Source of the DNA: an uncultured Alphaproteobacteria bacterium
Lineage (GTDB): Bacteria; Pseudomonadota; Alphaproteobacteria; Sphingomonadales; Sphingomonadaceae
Assembly: GCA_903934325.1 (NCBI GenBank)
Contig: CAIZNH010000001.1
Coordinates: forward strand, 26,229-90,228
DNA: 64,000 nt
Direction: 5' to 3'
The position numbers were made by a program, and so were the translations under genes. Position 1 is the first letter of the stretch. Every line of letters starts with the position of its first letter. The notes beneath the pieces were generated by a model. It was not told the DNA's origin. It made no database searches and worked only from the letters and a program-made list of their open reading frames with translations. Of this stretch, positions 49,090-56,580 are shown one piece after another.

Positions 49090-49506
49090 ATGGCCGGTGA
49101 ACCCTCCCCCCTTGTTGCAAGCCTGAGCGTAGCTGCGGGCGGTGCTGTCGGCTCGGTGCTGCGCTATCAGATCGGGCGGCTGGTGACGAACCTCGCCGGG
49201 CCGGGCAATGCCTTTCCGTGGGGCACGCTGGCGGTCAACATCGCCGGGAGCCTGGCGATGGGCGCGCTGATCGGCTGGCTGGCGCGCGGCACCCTGTCCG
49301 AGCAATCGGCCGAGCCCTTGCGGCTGCTCGTCGGGGTCGGCCTGCTTGGCGGCTTCACCACCTTCAGCGCCTTTTCCTCCGAGCTGGTCACCATGCTTCA
49401 CCGCGGGCAGGCCGGGCTCGCCGCTGGCTATGCCGCCGCCTCGCTCATCGCGGGCATGGCGGCGATCATCATCGGCCTTGTCGCCGCACAGGGCGCACCC
49501 CAATGA
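49090..49506 (+). CDS. crcB: Fluoride ion channel CrcB (Fluc)
   Basis: A 138-residue four-helix membrane protein forming a dual-topology dimeric fluoride channel that protects cells from F-. It carries the family sequence GGAVGSVLRYQIG, the WGTLAVNIAGSLAMGAL helix with the conserved Asn, and GLLGGFTTFSAFSSE with the TTFS signature. ATG 49090 is preferred to an upstream ATG at 49042. The stop overlaps the rluC start by four bases. I looked for a fluoride riboswitch upstream and could not confirm one. Confidence 0.94.
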   Translation: MAGEPSPLVASLSVAAGGAVGSVLRYQIGRLVTNLAGPGNAFPWGTLAVNIAGSLAMGALIGWLARGTLSEQSAEPLRLLVGVGLLGGFTTFSAFSSELVTMLHRGQAGLAAGYAAASLIAGMAAIIIGLVAAQGAPQ

Positions 49507-50717
49507 CCGATACCCCATCACCGACCGACAACGTCCGCCAGTTCACTGTCAGCGAGGACGACAACGACATCCGGCTCGACCGCTGGTTCAAGCGCAATCT
49601 GCCGCAGGTCGGCTTTGCCACGGTCTCGCGCTGGGCGCGCACCGGGCAGATCCGGGTCGACGGCAAGCGGGTGAAGCCGGAAGATCGCCTGTCCGCAGGG
49701 CAGGTGCTGCGCGTTCCCCCGGGCGGCGAGGACGCGGCGCGCAAGCCTTCCGCCCCCCGCGTGCGCGCGCTCAGCCCCGAACAGATCGCCGAAGCGCATG
49801 ACATGGTGATCCGCGAGACGCCCACCGCCATCGTGCTCAACAAGCCGCCGGGCCTTGCCACGCAGGGCGGCAGCAAGACCACCAAGCACGTGGATGGCCT
49901 GCTCGACGCCTTCGTGACCGACGAGCGCACCCCGCGCCCGCGCCTTGTCCACCGGCTCGACAAGGACACCTCGGGCGTCCTCCTGATCGCCCGAACGCCG
50001 GGCTCGGCAGCCAGCTTCTCCAAGCGTTTCGCCAGCCGCTCGGCGCGCAAGGTCTACTGGGCGCTGGTGGTCGGCAATCCGCAGCTCTCCGAGGGCGTGA
50101 TCGACGCGCCGCTGGCCAAGCAGCCCGGCACGGGCGGCGAGAAGATGCATATCGACGAGGAGAACGGCGCAGCGGCCAAGACGCGCTACCGCGTGGTCGA
50201 TCGCGCCGGCCAGCGCGCCGCATGGGTCGAACTGGAGCCGCTCACCGGCCGCACCCACCAGTTGCGCGTCCACATGGCGGCAATCGGCCACCCGATCGTG
50301 GGCGACGGCAAATATGGCGGGCAGGATGCTTTCCTCACCGGCGCGGTGAGCCGCAAGATGCACTTGCACGCCCGCCGCCTGATCATCACCGAGCCCAAGG
50401 CCGGAGAGGGTTCGGGCGGCAAGCTCGATGTCACCGCCGAGCTTCCGCCGCATTTCGCCGCGAGCATGGAGGTGCTGGGCTTCGATCCGGCCATGTCCGA
50501 CGCTTCGCCCTTGCGCGAAGAGACGCCGGAAAAGACCGCCGAAGAGAAGAAGCAGGCCGCCCGCCGCCACTTCAAGCAGGCGCGCAAGGAAACCCGCGCC
50601 CCGCGCCGCGCGCGCGGAGCCGCCAATGCCAGCGCCAAGCCGAAATCCAAGGCCAAGGCCAAGCCCAAGGGCAAGGCTCCGGGCAAGCCCGCCAAGCCCA
50701 AGGGCAAAGCGCGCTGA
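49503..50717 (+). CDS. RluC/RluD-type 23S rRNA pseudouridine synthase
   Basis: A 404-residue RluA-family enzyme. The S4-like RNA-binding domain (about residues 22-75, RLDRWFKRNLPQVGFATVSR) is followed by the catalytic domain with HRLDKDTSGVLLIA containing the catalytic Asp, and GRTHQLRVHMAAIGHPIVGD. The tail after about residue 335 is a long Lys/Ala/Pro-rich extension that ends in repeated KPKGK-type units, probably RNA-binding and disordered. Positioning suits RluC (positions 955/2504/2580 in E. coli), but I leave the symbol open. It is coupled to crcB and to the next gene by overlaps. Confidence 0.9.
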   Translation: MTDTPSPTDNVRQFTVSEDDNDIRLDRWFKRNLPQVGFATVSRWARTGQIRVDGKRVKPEDRLSAGQVLRVPPGGEDAARKPSAPRVRALSPEQIAEAHDMVIRETPTAIVLNKPPGLATQGGSKTTKHVDGLLDAFVTDERTPRPRLVHRLDKDTSGVLLIARTPGSAASFSKRFASRSARKVYWALVVGNPQLSEGVIDAPLAKQPGTGGEKMHIDEENGAAAKTRYRVVDRAGQRAAWVELEPLTGRTHQLRVHMAAIGHPIVGDGKYGGQDAFLTGAVSRKMHLHARRLIITEPKAGEGSGGKLDVTAELPPHFAASMEVLGFDPAMSDASPLREETPEKTAEEKKQAARRHFKQARKETRAPRRARGAANASAKPKSKAKAKPKGKAPGKPAKPKGKAR

Positions 50718-51316
50718 TGCATCCCAATCCGCTCTACCGCACCGATGATCGCGCCCTGTGTGAAAGCCTGATCGACGAAATCGGCTTCGGCATGGTCTTT
50801 GCGCAAACCCCCGAAGGACCGCGGGTCGCGCACACGCCGCTGATTGCGACCAGCGATGGAGCGGTGCAGTTCCACCTCGCGCGCGGCAATGCTCTGGCCC
50901 GCCATCTTGAAGGGGAGACCGCGCTGATCGTGGTCAATGGCCCCGACGCCTATGTCTCGCCCCGCTGGTACGGCAATCGCGATACGGTGCCGACCTGGGA
51001 CTATGTCGCGCTCGAACTGGAAGGCCGGGTGCGGCGCATGGATGACGAGGGGCTCGAAGCCTTCCTCCACGCCGCGATTGCCAAGCACGAGGGCCGGCTG
51101 GAAGGCGCGCCGTGGCTGGCTGAAGAATCTTCCGAAAAGGTCTGGTCCGGGCTGTTCCGCGGCATTGTCGGCTTCGAGCTTGAAGTGCTGGCGTGGCGGC
51201 CGACCCTGAAGCTGTCGCAGAACAAGCCGCCCGAGGACCGCGCGCGCATCGCCGCGGGGCTGGAGACGGCGGGCCACAGCGCGCTGGCGCATCTGGTGCG
51301 GAGTCTCGCGCAATGA
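50717..51316 (+). CDS. PaiB-like FMN-binding protein
   Basis: A 199-residue protein of the PaiB (FMN-binding negative transcriptional regulator) family with a split-barrel flavin fold. It shows MHPNPLYRTDDRALCESLID, HTPLIATSDGAVQFHLARGN, the family signature NGPDAYVSPRWYGNRDTVPT and WDYVALELEG, and ends with LSQNKPPEDRARIAAGLE. In Bacillus the founder affects protease and sporulation genes; here the role is not known. ATG 50717 shares its base with the rluC-like stop; the long upstream extension of the frame is rejected. Confidence 0.88.
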   Translation: MHPNPLYRTDDRALCESLIDEIGFGMVFAQTPEGPRVAHTPLIATSDGAVQFHLARGNALARHLEGETALIVVNGPDAYVSPRWYGNRDTVPTWDYVALELEGRVRRMDDEGLEAFLHAAIAKHEGRLEGAPWLAEESSEKVWSGLFRGIVGFELEVLAWRPTLKLSQNKPPEDRARIAAGLETAGHSALAHLVRSLAQ

Positions 51317-51972
51317 GGCTGGCGGTGTTCGATTGCGACGGGACGCTGGTCGATGGTCAGGCGGATGTGTGCTGGGCGATGGAGCGGGCCTTCGGCCGCG
51401 CGGGCTTGCCTGCGCCCGATGTCTCCGCCGTGCGCCGCGCGGTCGGCCTCAGCCTGCCGCAGGCGGTGCGGGCGCTGGCGCCGGAGCTCAGCGAAGACCA
51501 GAACAGCGCGGTCACCGAATTCTACCGTTCCAGCTTCCGTGCGCGGCGCGAGGAAGGCCTGCTCGACGAGCCGCTCTATGACGGGATTGCCGAACTGCTG
51601 ACCGGCCTGCACGATGCGGGCTGGCATCTCGCGGTCGCCACCGGCAAGTCCGACCGCGGGCTTGCCGCCTGCCTCAAGACCCACGGGATCGCCGATCTCT
51701 TCGTCTCGCTCCAGACCGCCGACCGCCACCCCTCCAAGCCGCATCCCGCAATGCTGGAGGCCGCGCTGTTCGAAGCCGGTGCGGGCGCGCATCAGGCGGT
51801 GATGATCGGGGACACCAGTTTCGACATGCTGATGGCCCGCAACGCCGGGGTGCGCGCGGTGGGCGTCGCCTGGGGCTACCACGCCCCGTCCGAGCTCATC
51901 GCCAGCGGCGCGCTCAGCGTGGCCGAGAGCGTCAGCGCCCTTGCCCAAGCTCTTGAGGAGGCCCTCGCATGA
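51313..51972 (+). CDS. HAD-superfamily hydrolase (subfamily IA)
   Basis: A 219-residue phosphatase-like protein with the HAD motifs VFDCDGTLVDG (I, nucleophile and acid Asp), AVATGKSD (II), SKPHPAML (III, Lys) and MIGDTSFDMLMA (IV, two Asp). The helical cap between motifs I and II is of the phosphoglycolate-phosphatase type, so a small phosphorylated substrate is likely. The ATG overlaps the previous stop, and the next gene overlaps its stop, both by four bases. Confidence 0.92.
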   Translation: MRLAVFDCDGTLVDGQADVCWAMERAFGRAGLPAPDVSAVRRAVGLSLPQAVRALAPELSEDQNSAVTEFYRSSFRARREEGLLDEPLYDGIAELLTGLHDAGWHLAVATGKSDRGLAACLKTHGIADLFVSLQTADRHPSKPHPAMLEAALFEAGAGAHQAVMIGDTSFDMLMARNAGVRAVGVAWGYHAPSELIASGALSVAESVSALAQALEEALA

Positions 51973-52208
51973 CCATGTCGAACCGCGAAGCCGAAGAAGC
52001 CCGGGCGCGCTCTGGCTTCATCATCATCACCGCCCTGCGCTTTGGCGGCGTGGCCATGGTGATGCTGGGCTTTGCCATCGTGCGCGGGATCATCGATCTG
52101 CCCTACGCGGTCGGAGCGGTCATCGCCGTGCTCGGCTTTTTCGAGATTTTCTTCCTGCCCCGCGTGATCGCACGGCGCTGGAACGCAGGCGACCGCAACA
52201 AGCCATGA
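51969..52208 (+). CDS. Small two-helix membrane protein
   Basis: A 79-residue protein with two membrane helices (IIITALRFGGVAMVMLGFAI and LPYAVGAVIAVLGFFEIFFL) and charged ends. It does not match a named family I recognise. It sits between the HAD gene and the ATP12-like gene with four-base overlaps at both ends, so it is expressed with them. Its position near an F1-ATPase assembly chaperone is suggestive but not proof of a common role. Confidence 0.8.
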   Translation: MTMSNREAEEARARSGFIIITALRFGGVAMVMLGFAIVRGIIDLPYAVGAVIAVLGFFEIFFLPRVIARRWNAGDRNKP

Positions 52209-52921
52209 TCCGCCGTTTCTACAAGGACGTGACGCTGGGCGAGGTGCCGGGCGCCCAAACGGTTGGCTATCAGGTGCTGCTCGACGGGCGCGGGGTGAAG
52301 ACCGTGGGCGGCGCGCCCCAGATCGCGCCCGCGCAGGCGCTGGGCGAGGCGCTGGCGGCCGAATGGCGCCAGCAGGGCGAGAAAATCGACCCCGCCAGCC
52401 TGCCGCTGCGCGACATGGCCGATTACGCGATCGACATAGTCGCGGGTGATCCGGCGGGCGTCGCGCGCGGGCTCGTCGCCTATGCCGAAACCGACACCCT
52501 GTGTTGCCGCGCCGATCCCGACGAGCCGCTCCATGCGCGCCAGCAGGAGGTGTGGGAACCGCTGCTCGGCGCGTTCGAGGCCTCCCACGGCATCACGCTG
52601 GTGCGGGTGAGCGGCGTGCTCCACCGCCCGCAGCCCGCAGAGGCGCTGGCGGTGCTGGAGACGCGGCTCACGGCGCTCGATCCCTTCGCGCTCGCGGGCG
52701 TGGAGGCGATGACCAAGCTTGCCGCCTCGCTCGTCACCGCGCTCGCCGCGCTCGATGCCGCGCAGGAGGAAGAGCCGCTCGCCCTGTGGCAGGCGGTGTG
52801 CCTTGAAGAGGAATGGCAGGCCGACCTGTGGGGCCGCGACTGGGAAGCCGAAGAACGCCGCGCCCGGCGCGAGGCCGATTTCCTGCGCGCCTGCGCCTTT
52901 GCGCGGTTGGTGAGGGGCTAA
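52205..52921 (+). CDS. ATP12-family F1-ATPase assembly chaperone
   Basis: A 238-residue protein of the ATP12 family, which in mitochondria binds the F1 alpha subunit during assembly and is widely kept in alphaproteobacteria. It starts IRRFYKDVTLGEV, contains VLLDGRGVKTVGGAPQIAPA and LPLRDMADYAIDIVAGDPAG, and has the C-terminal signature ACLEEEWQADLWGRDWEAEER-like sequence (CLEEEWQADLWGRDWE). It is the last gene of the crcB-to-ATP12 string; its stop overlaps the convergent lipoprotein gene by four bases. Confidence 0.92.
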   Translation: MIRRFYKDVTLGEVPGAQTVGYQVLLDGRGVKTVGGAPQIAPAQALGEALAAEWRQQGEKIDPASLPLRDMADYAIDIVAGDPAGVARGLVAYAETDTLCCRADPDEPLHARQQEVWEPLLGAFEASHGITLVRVSGVLHRPQPAEALAVLETRLTALDPFALAGVEAMTKLAASLVTALAALDAAQEEEPLALWQAVCLEEEWQADLWGRDWEAEERRARREADFLRACAFARLVRG

Positions 52922-53553
52922 CCCTCCACCACCCACGCCGATACTTCGGCCGCCACGCTGTTCGCCGCACGGTTGAGCGCTGCGCCCACGGCGCGGGCTT
53001 CAGGGGTGACGCCGCTTTCGCGCGCTTCGAAGCGGCGGGTGGTGGCATTGCCCTTGGCATCGACGCGGATCGCATCGAAGCGCACCACCGCCGACTGGCT
53101 GCGCACATCATAGCCCATTTCGGTCAGCGTCCCGCGCACCGTTGTGGTGGCGAGCGCAACCGTCTCGTCCCCGTCGAGCACCAGCGCATTATTGCCGCCC
53201 CTCGCGCGCAGGGTCTCGCCCAGCAGGTGGCGGAACAGGCGCGCGGGCTTTTCCACCCAGAAGGCTTCCTTCAAATAGGCAAGCTCGGTGTCGGTCACCT
53301 GCACCGGCACGCGCAGCACATCGAGCTTGGCCGGGGTATCGAGCGCGAGCACCGCGATCACCGGACGGTCGGCCGCTGCCATAGCGCCGGTGCCTGCGGG
53401 CGCAGGCGAGGCAGGGCTCAGGGTCAGCAGGCTCTCGGGCGGCGGACCGCCGAGGCTGATGCAGCCGCCAAGGCCGAGCGCCAGCGCCAGCAGCGGCGCG
53501 GCCCTGCGGATCGCGTGTTTCGGGGCGGTGATGGTCATGGCCCAATCCCTCAT
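52918..53553 (-). CDS. ABC-type transport auxiliary lipoprotein (Mla-associated)
   Basis: A 211-residue lipoprotein with signal and lipobox LGLGGC, then a domain of the ABC-type transport auxiliary (PqiC-like) family. Visible parts are RPVIAVLALDTPAKLDVLRV, AYLKEAFWVEKPARLFRHLL, ETVALATTTVRGTLTEMGYD and a final helix NRAANSVAAEVSAWV. It is probably the periplasmic or outer-membrane partner of the MlaD-type protein encoded just upstream, with which it overlaps by four bases (ATG 53553). Confidence 0.85.
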   Translation of the reverse strand: MRDWAMTITAPKHAIRRAAPLLALALGLGGCISLGGPPPESLLTLSPASPAPAGTGAMAAADRPVIAVLALDTPAKLDVLRVPVQVTDTELAYLKEAFWVEKPARLFRHLLGETLRARGGNNALVLDGDETVALATTTVRGTLTEMGYDVRSQSAVVRFDAIRVDAKGNATTRRFEARESGVTPEARAVGAALNRAANSVAAEVSAWVVEG

Positions 53554-54497
53554 GGCTTGTAATCGGGCAGCCCCTTGCCGCCCACCAGCGCGCCTGCGCC
53601 TTCGCTTTCCAGCTTCTCGGTAATCGCCCGCAAGGCCCGGCTGGTGGCGCGCAGATCCTGCAAGGTCGCCTCGGCATTGGGCAGCGTGCTTTCGCGCAAT
53701 TGCTTCGCCGCCGGACGCGTATCCTCCAGCGTCGCGGCCAGCGAGGCCGCCGCCGCATTGGCCGAGCGCAGCGTGTTGCGCAGCTCTGCCGCCAGCGGCT
53801 TGCCGTCCTGCGTCACCAGATTGTCGGTGCTCGCCGCCAGCTTTTCGACCGCATCAAGCGTCTGGTTGAATTCGGTCAGCGTCGTCTCGAACTGCTCGAG
53901 ATTGGCGACCAGCGCGGGGGTTGCGTCCGCCAGCCCGCCCGACAGGCGGTTGGTGTTCTTGAGGATGCCGGAGATTTCCTGCTGGTTTTCCGGCCCGAGG
54001 ATGGTGTTGAGCTGCTCGGTCAGTGTCGCCAGCCGTTCGAGCAGCACCGGCGCGTTGGCGACGATCTCGCCAAAGCCGCCGCGCCCCGGGGGGATCACCG
54101 GCCGGCCTTCAGGGCAGGCGGTGGTCTCGCAGGTGATCAGCGGCGCGCCTTTGCGGGCGCCGTTCAGAAGGATGGTGGATACCCCGGTAAAGCTCGCCTC
54201 GATCGTCGCCTCGGTGCCGACCAGGATCGGCACGTCCTCCTTCACCTTGATCCGCACGCGCACGAATTCGGGGTTGCCCTTGGCCAGCGCGATCTCGCTC
54301 ACCTGACCCACCGGCACGCCCGCAAAGCTGACCTGGCTGCCATTGGCGAGGCCCGAGACCGACTGCGCGTAGAAGATGTCGTATTCGCGCTGGTCGCCCT
54401 GCCCCAGCCGCGCAATCCACACGATGAACGCCGCCAGCCCCGCCAGCAACACCAGCGTGACCGCACCGACCCAGAGATGGTTCGCTCTTGTTTCCAT
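53550..54497 (-). CDS. mlaD: MlaD-type MCE-domain lipid-binding protein
   Basis: A 315-residue inner-membrane protein: an N-terminal helix (WVGAVTLVLLAGLAAFIVWI), one MCE domain with GLANGSQVSFAGVPVGQVSE and TEATIEASFTGVSTILLNG, and a long helical C-terminus. In alphaproteobacteria such single-MCE proteins form a ring that shuttles phospholipids between the membranes with MlaE and MlaF. Length and the extended C-terminal helix resemble the longer alphaproteobacterial type rather than E. coli MlaD (183 residues). Confidence 0.9.
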   Translation of the reverse strand: METRANHLWVGAVTLVLLAGLAAFIVWIARLGQGDQREYDIFYAQSVSGLANGSQVSFAGVPVGQVSEIALAKGNPEFVRVRIKVKEDVPILVGTEATIEASFTGVSTILLNGARKGAPLITCETTACPEGRPVIPPGRGGFGEIVANAPVLLERLATLTEQLNTILGPENQQEISGILKNTNRLSGGLADATPALVANLEQFETTLTEFNQTLDAVEKLAASTDNLVTQDGKPLAAELRNTLRSANAAAASLAATLEDTRPAAKQLRESTLPNAEATLQDLRATSRALRAITEKLESEGAGALVGGKGLPDYKP

Positions 54498-54550
54498 GTG
54501 GGTTCCCTATGAAGCCCGGCAGGCGGTTGTGTCCAACATTCTCTGGCGCA

Positions 54551-55354
54551 TCATGAACCCCGCATGTGTGAAGCGTGCGCCGCACGGCCGCGCGGGCCGT
54601 TGAAATACTCCTCGATCCACGGGTGGCCGGTGGCGATCAGTTCGGGGATCGTGCCGACCGCGATGATCTTCTTCTCGGCAATCACCGCCACGCGGTCGCA
54701 GATTTCGTAGAGCGTATCGAGATCGTGGGTGATCAGGAACACGGTGAGGCCCAGCGTTTCCTTGAGGTCGCGGGTCAGCCGGTCGAACTTGGCCGCGCCG
54801 ATCGGGTCGAGGCCCGCGGTCGGCTCGTCGAGGAACAGCAGCTCGGGATCGAGCGCGAGCGCGCGGGCGAGGCCGGCGCGCTTCTTCATGCCGCCCGAAA
54901 GCTCGGACGGATATTTCCCCACCGCATCTTCCGGCAGGCCGGTGAGGATCACCTTGTAGCGCGCAATCTCGCGCCGCAGCTTGGGATCAAGATGGGGGTA
55001 GAACTGCTTGATCGCCACCTCGACATTCTCGCCCACCGTCAGGGTCGAAAACAGCGCCCCACCCTGAAACAGCACGCCCCAGCGGCTGCGCACGCCGAAA
55101 TCGCTGTCGGGATCGATGTCGGTGATGGTGTGGCCGAGCACTTCGATGCGTCCTTCGGCCGGGCGCTGCAAGCCGATGATCGAGCGCATCAGCACCGATT
55201 TGCCGCTGCCCGATCCGCCGACCACGCCAAGGATCTCGCCCCGCCGCACGGTGAGATCGAGCCCCTCGTGCACCGAGAAATTGCCGAAGCGGTTGGCCAG
55301 CCCCTCGACCACGATCGGGGGCGTGCTGTCGTCAGGGTGATCGGTCATGCGCAT
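54551..55354 (-). CDS. mlaF: MlaF-type ABC transporter ATPase
   Basis: A 267-residue ATP-binding subunit for phospholipid transport with a full set of motifs: Walker A GGSGSGKSVLM, the Mla-type LFQGGALFSTLTVGENV Q-loop region, signature ELSGGMKKRAGLARALALDP, Walker B LLFLDEPTAGLDP and LITHDLDT. The signature with GGMKKR marks it as MlaF/Ttg2A-like. ATG 55354 and ATG 55348 are both possible starts. It follows mlaE by three bases and precedes mlaD. Confidence 0.95.
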   Translation of the reverse strand: MRMTDHPDDSTPPIVVEGLANRFGNFSVHEGLDLTVRRGEILGVVGGSGSGKSVLMRSIIGLQRPAEGRIEVLGHTITDIDPDSDFGVRSRWGVLFQGGALFSTLTVGENVEVAIKQFYPHLDPKLRREIARYKVILTGLPEDAVGKYPSELSGGMKKRAGLARALALDPELLFLDEPTAGLDPIGAAKFDRLTRDLKETLGLTVFLITHDLDTLYEICDRVAVIAEKKIIAVGTIPELIATGHPWIEEYFNGPRGRAAHASHMRGS

Positions 55355-55357
55355 GGC

Positions 55358-56470
55358 CTACCCCCACCCGATTTCGGTGAAGAACACCGCGAAGAACGCA
55401 TCGAGCACGATCACGGCAAAGATCGCCGAGACCACCGCCATGGTGGTGCGGCGGCCGACCTCTTCCGAATTGCCGCGCACCTGAAGCCCGTTGTAGCAGC
55501 CCGCCAGCGCCACGATCAGCCCGAACACCGGCGCCTTGATGAGGCCCACCCACAGGTCATGCTCGGGCACCACCTCCTGAATGCGGGCAAGGAAGGTCCA
55601 GAACGGGATGCCGAGCGCCACATCGCCCACCACCGCGCCGCCGACAATCGCCACCAGCGAGGCGTAGAAGCCCAGCAGCACCATCATGAAGGTCGCCGCC
55701 AGAATGCGCGGGATCACCAGCACCTCGACCGGCGAGATGCCGATGGTGCGCATCGCGTCGATCTCCTCGGTGAGCTTCATCGTGCCGAGCTGTGCCGCGA
55801 AGGCACTGCCCGAACGCCCGGCGACCATGATCGCGGTCATCAGCACGCCCAGCTCGCGCAAGGTGATGCGCCCGACGAGGTTGACCGTCAGCGCCTCGGC
55901 GCCGAATTGCTCCAGCTGCACCGAGCCCTGCTGGGCGATGACGATGCCGATGAGGAAGCTCATCAGGCCGATGATCGGCAGGGCGGTGACGCCCACCAGC
56001 TCCATCTGGTGCACCAGCGCCTTCATCGGAAAGCGCGAGGGGTGGCGCACAAGGCTCGCCACGCCGAGCAGGATCTGCCCGAAAAAGCCGACCACGCCAT
56101 AGATGCCGCTGCGCCCGGCATAGATCTGCTTGCCGAGCGCGATCGGCACCCGCTCCCACACCGGCGCAATGGGCGCGTGGATCTCGTCGCTTGGCGAAAT
56201 GCCGCGCACCGCATCGAGCAGGCGCACCGCTTCGGGGCTGGCGCCGGTGATCTCGCAGCCCTGCGCATGGGCAAGGCGGCACACCACCCACGCGCCGACC
56301 GTGTCGATTTCATGGACCGCCGCAAGGTCAATGGCGGAGACGGGCCCGGTAAGGGCGTGCAGAGAACGCTCGAACGGGCCGATCGCCGCCAGCGTCAGCG
56401 GCCCGGACAGCACCAGCCGGGCCGTGCCCGTACCGTCATCTTCGAGGCTGTATTGCGCAGGTTCCTGCAT
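55358..56470 (-). CDS. mlaE: MlaE-type permease with fused N-terminal STAS domain
   Basis: A 370-residue permease of the Mla phospholipid system. Residues 1 to about 95 form a STAS-like domain (ARLVLSGPLTLAAIGPFE, AIDLAAVHEIDTVGAWVV), the role played by separate MlaB in E. coli. The rest is the MlaE permease with IGLMSFLIGIVIAQQGSVQL, FGAEALTVNLVGRITLRELG and VAGRSGSAFAAQLGTMKLTEE, then GGAVVGDVALG. ATG 56470 begins the STAS domain. It is the first gene of the leftward mla operon and is divergent from valS. Confidence 0.94.
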   Translation of the reverse strand: MQEPAQYSLEDDGTGTARLVLSGPLTLAAIGPFERSLHALTGPVSAIDLAAVHEIDTVGAWVVCRLAHAQGCEITGASPEAVRLLDAVRGISPSDEIHAPIAPVWERVPIALGKQIYAGRSGIYGVVGFFGQILLGVASLVRHPSRFPMKALVHQMELVGVTALPIIGLMSFLIGIVIAQQGSVQLEQFGAEALTVNLVGRITLRELGVLMTAIMVAGRSGSAFAAQLGTMKLTEEIDAMRTIGISPVEVLVIPRILAATFMMVLLGFYASLVAIVGGAVVGDVALGIPFWTFLARIQEVVPEHDLWVGLIKAPVFGLIVALAGCYNGLQVRGNSEEVGRRTTMAVVSAIFAVIVLDAFFAVFFTEIGWG

Positions 56471-56580
56471 CGCGGGCCAGCTATGCGGGCATTTTCGTCC
56501 CCTCGCAAGGCTCTCAGGGGCATTGACGCACTGGTTCCACATTGCACCGCAGCATGGGCTCTGGCATGGCGCCCCCCATC

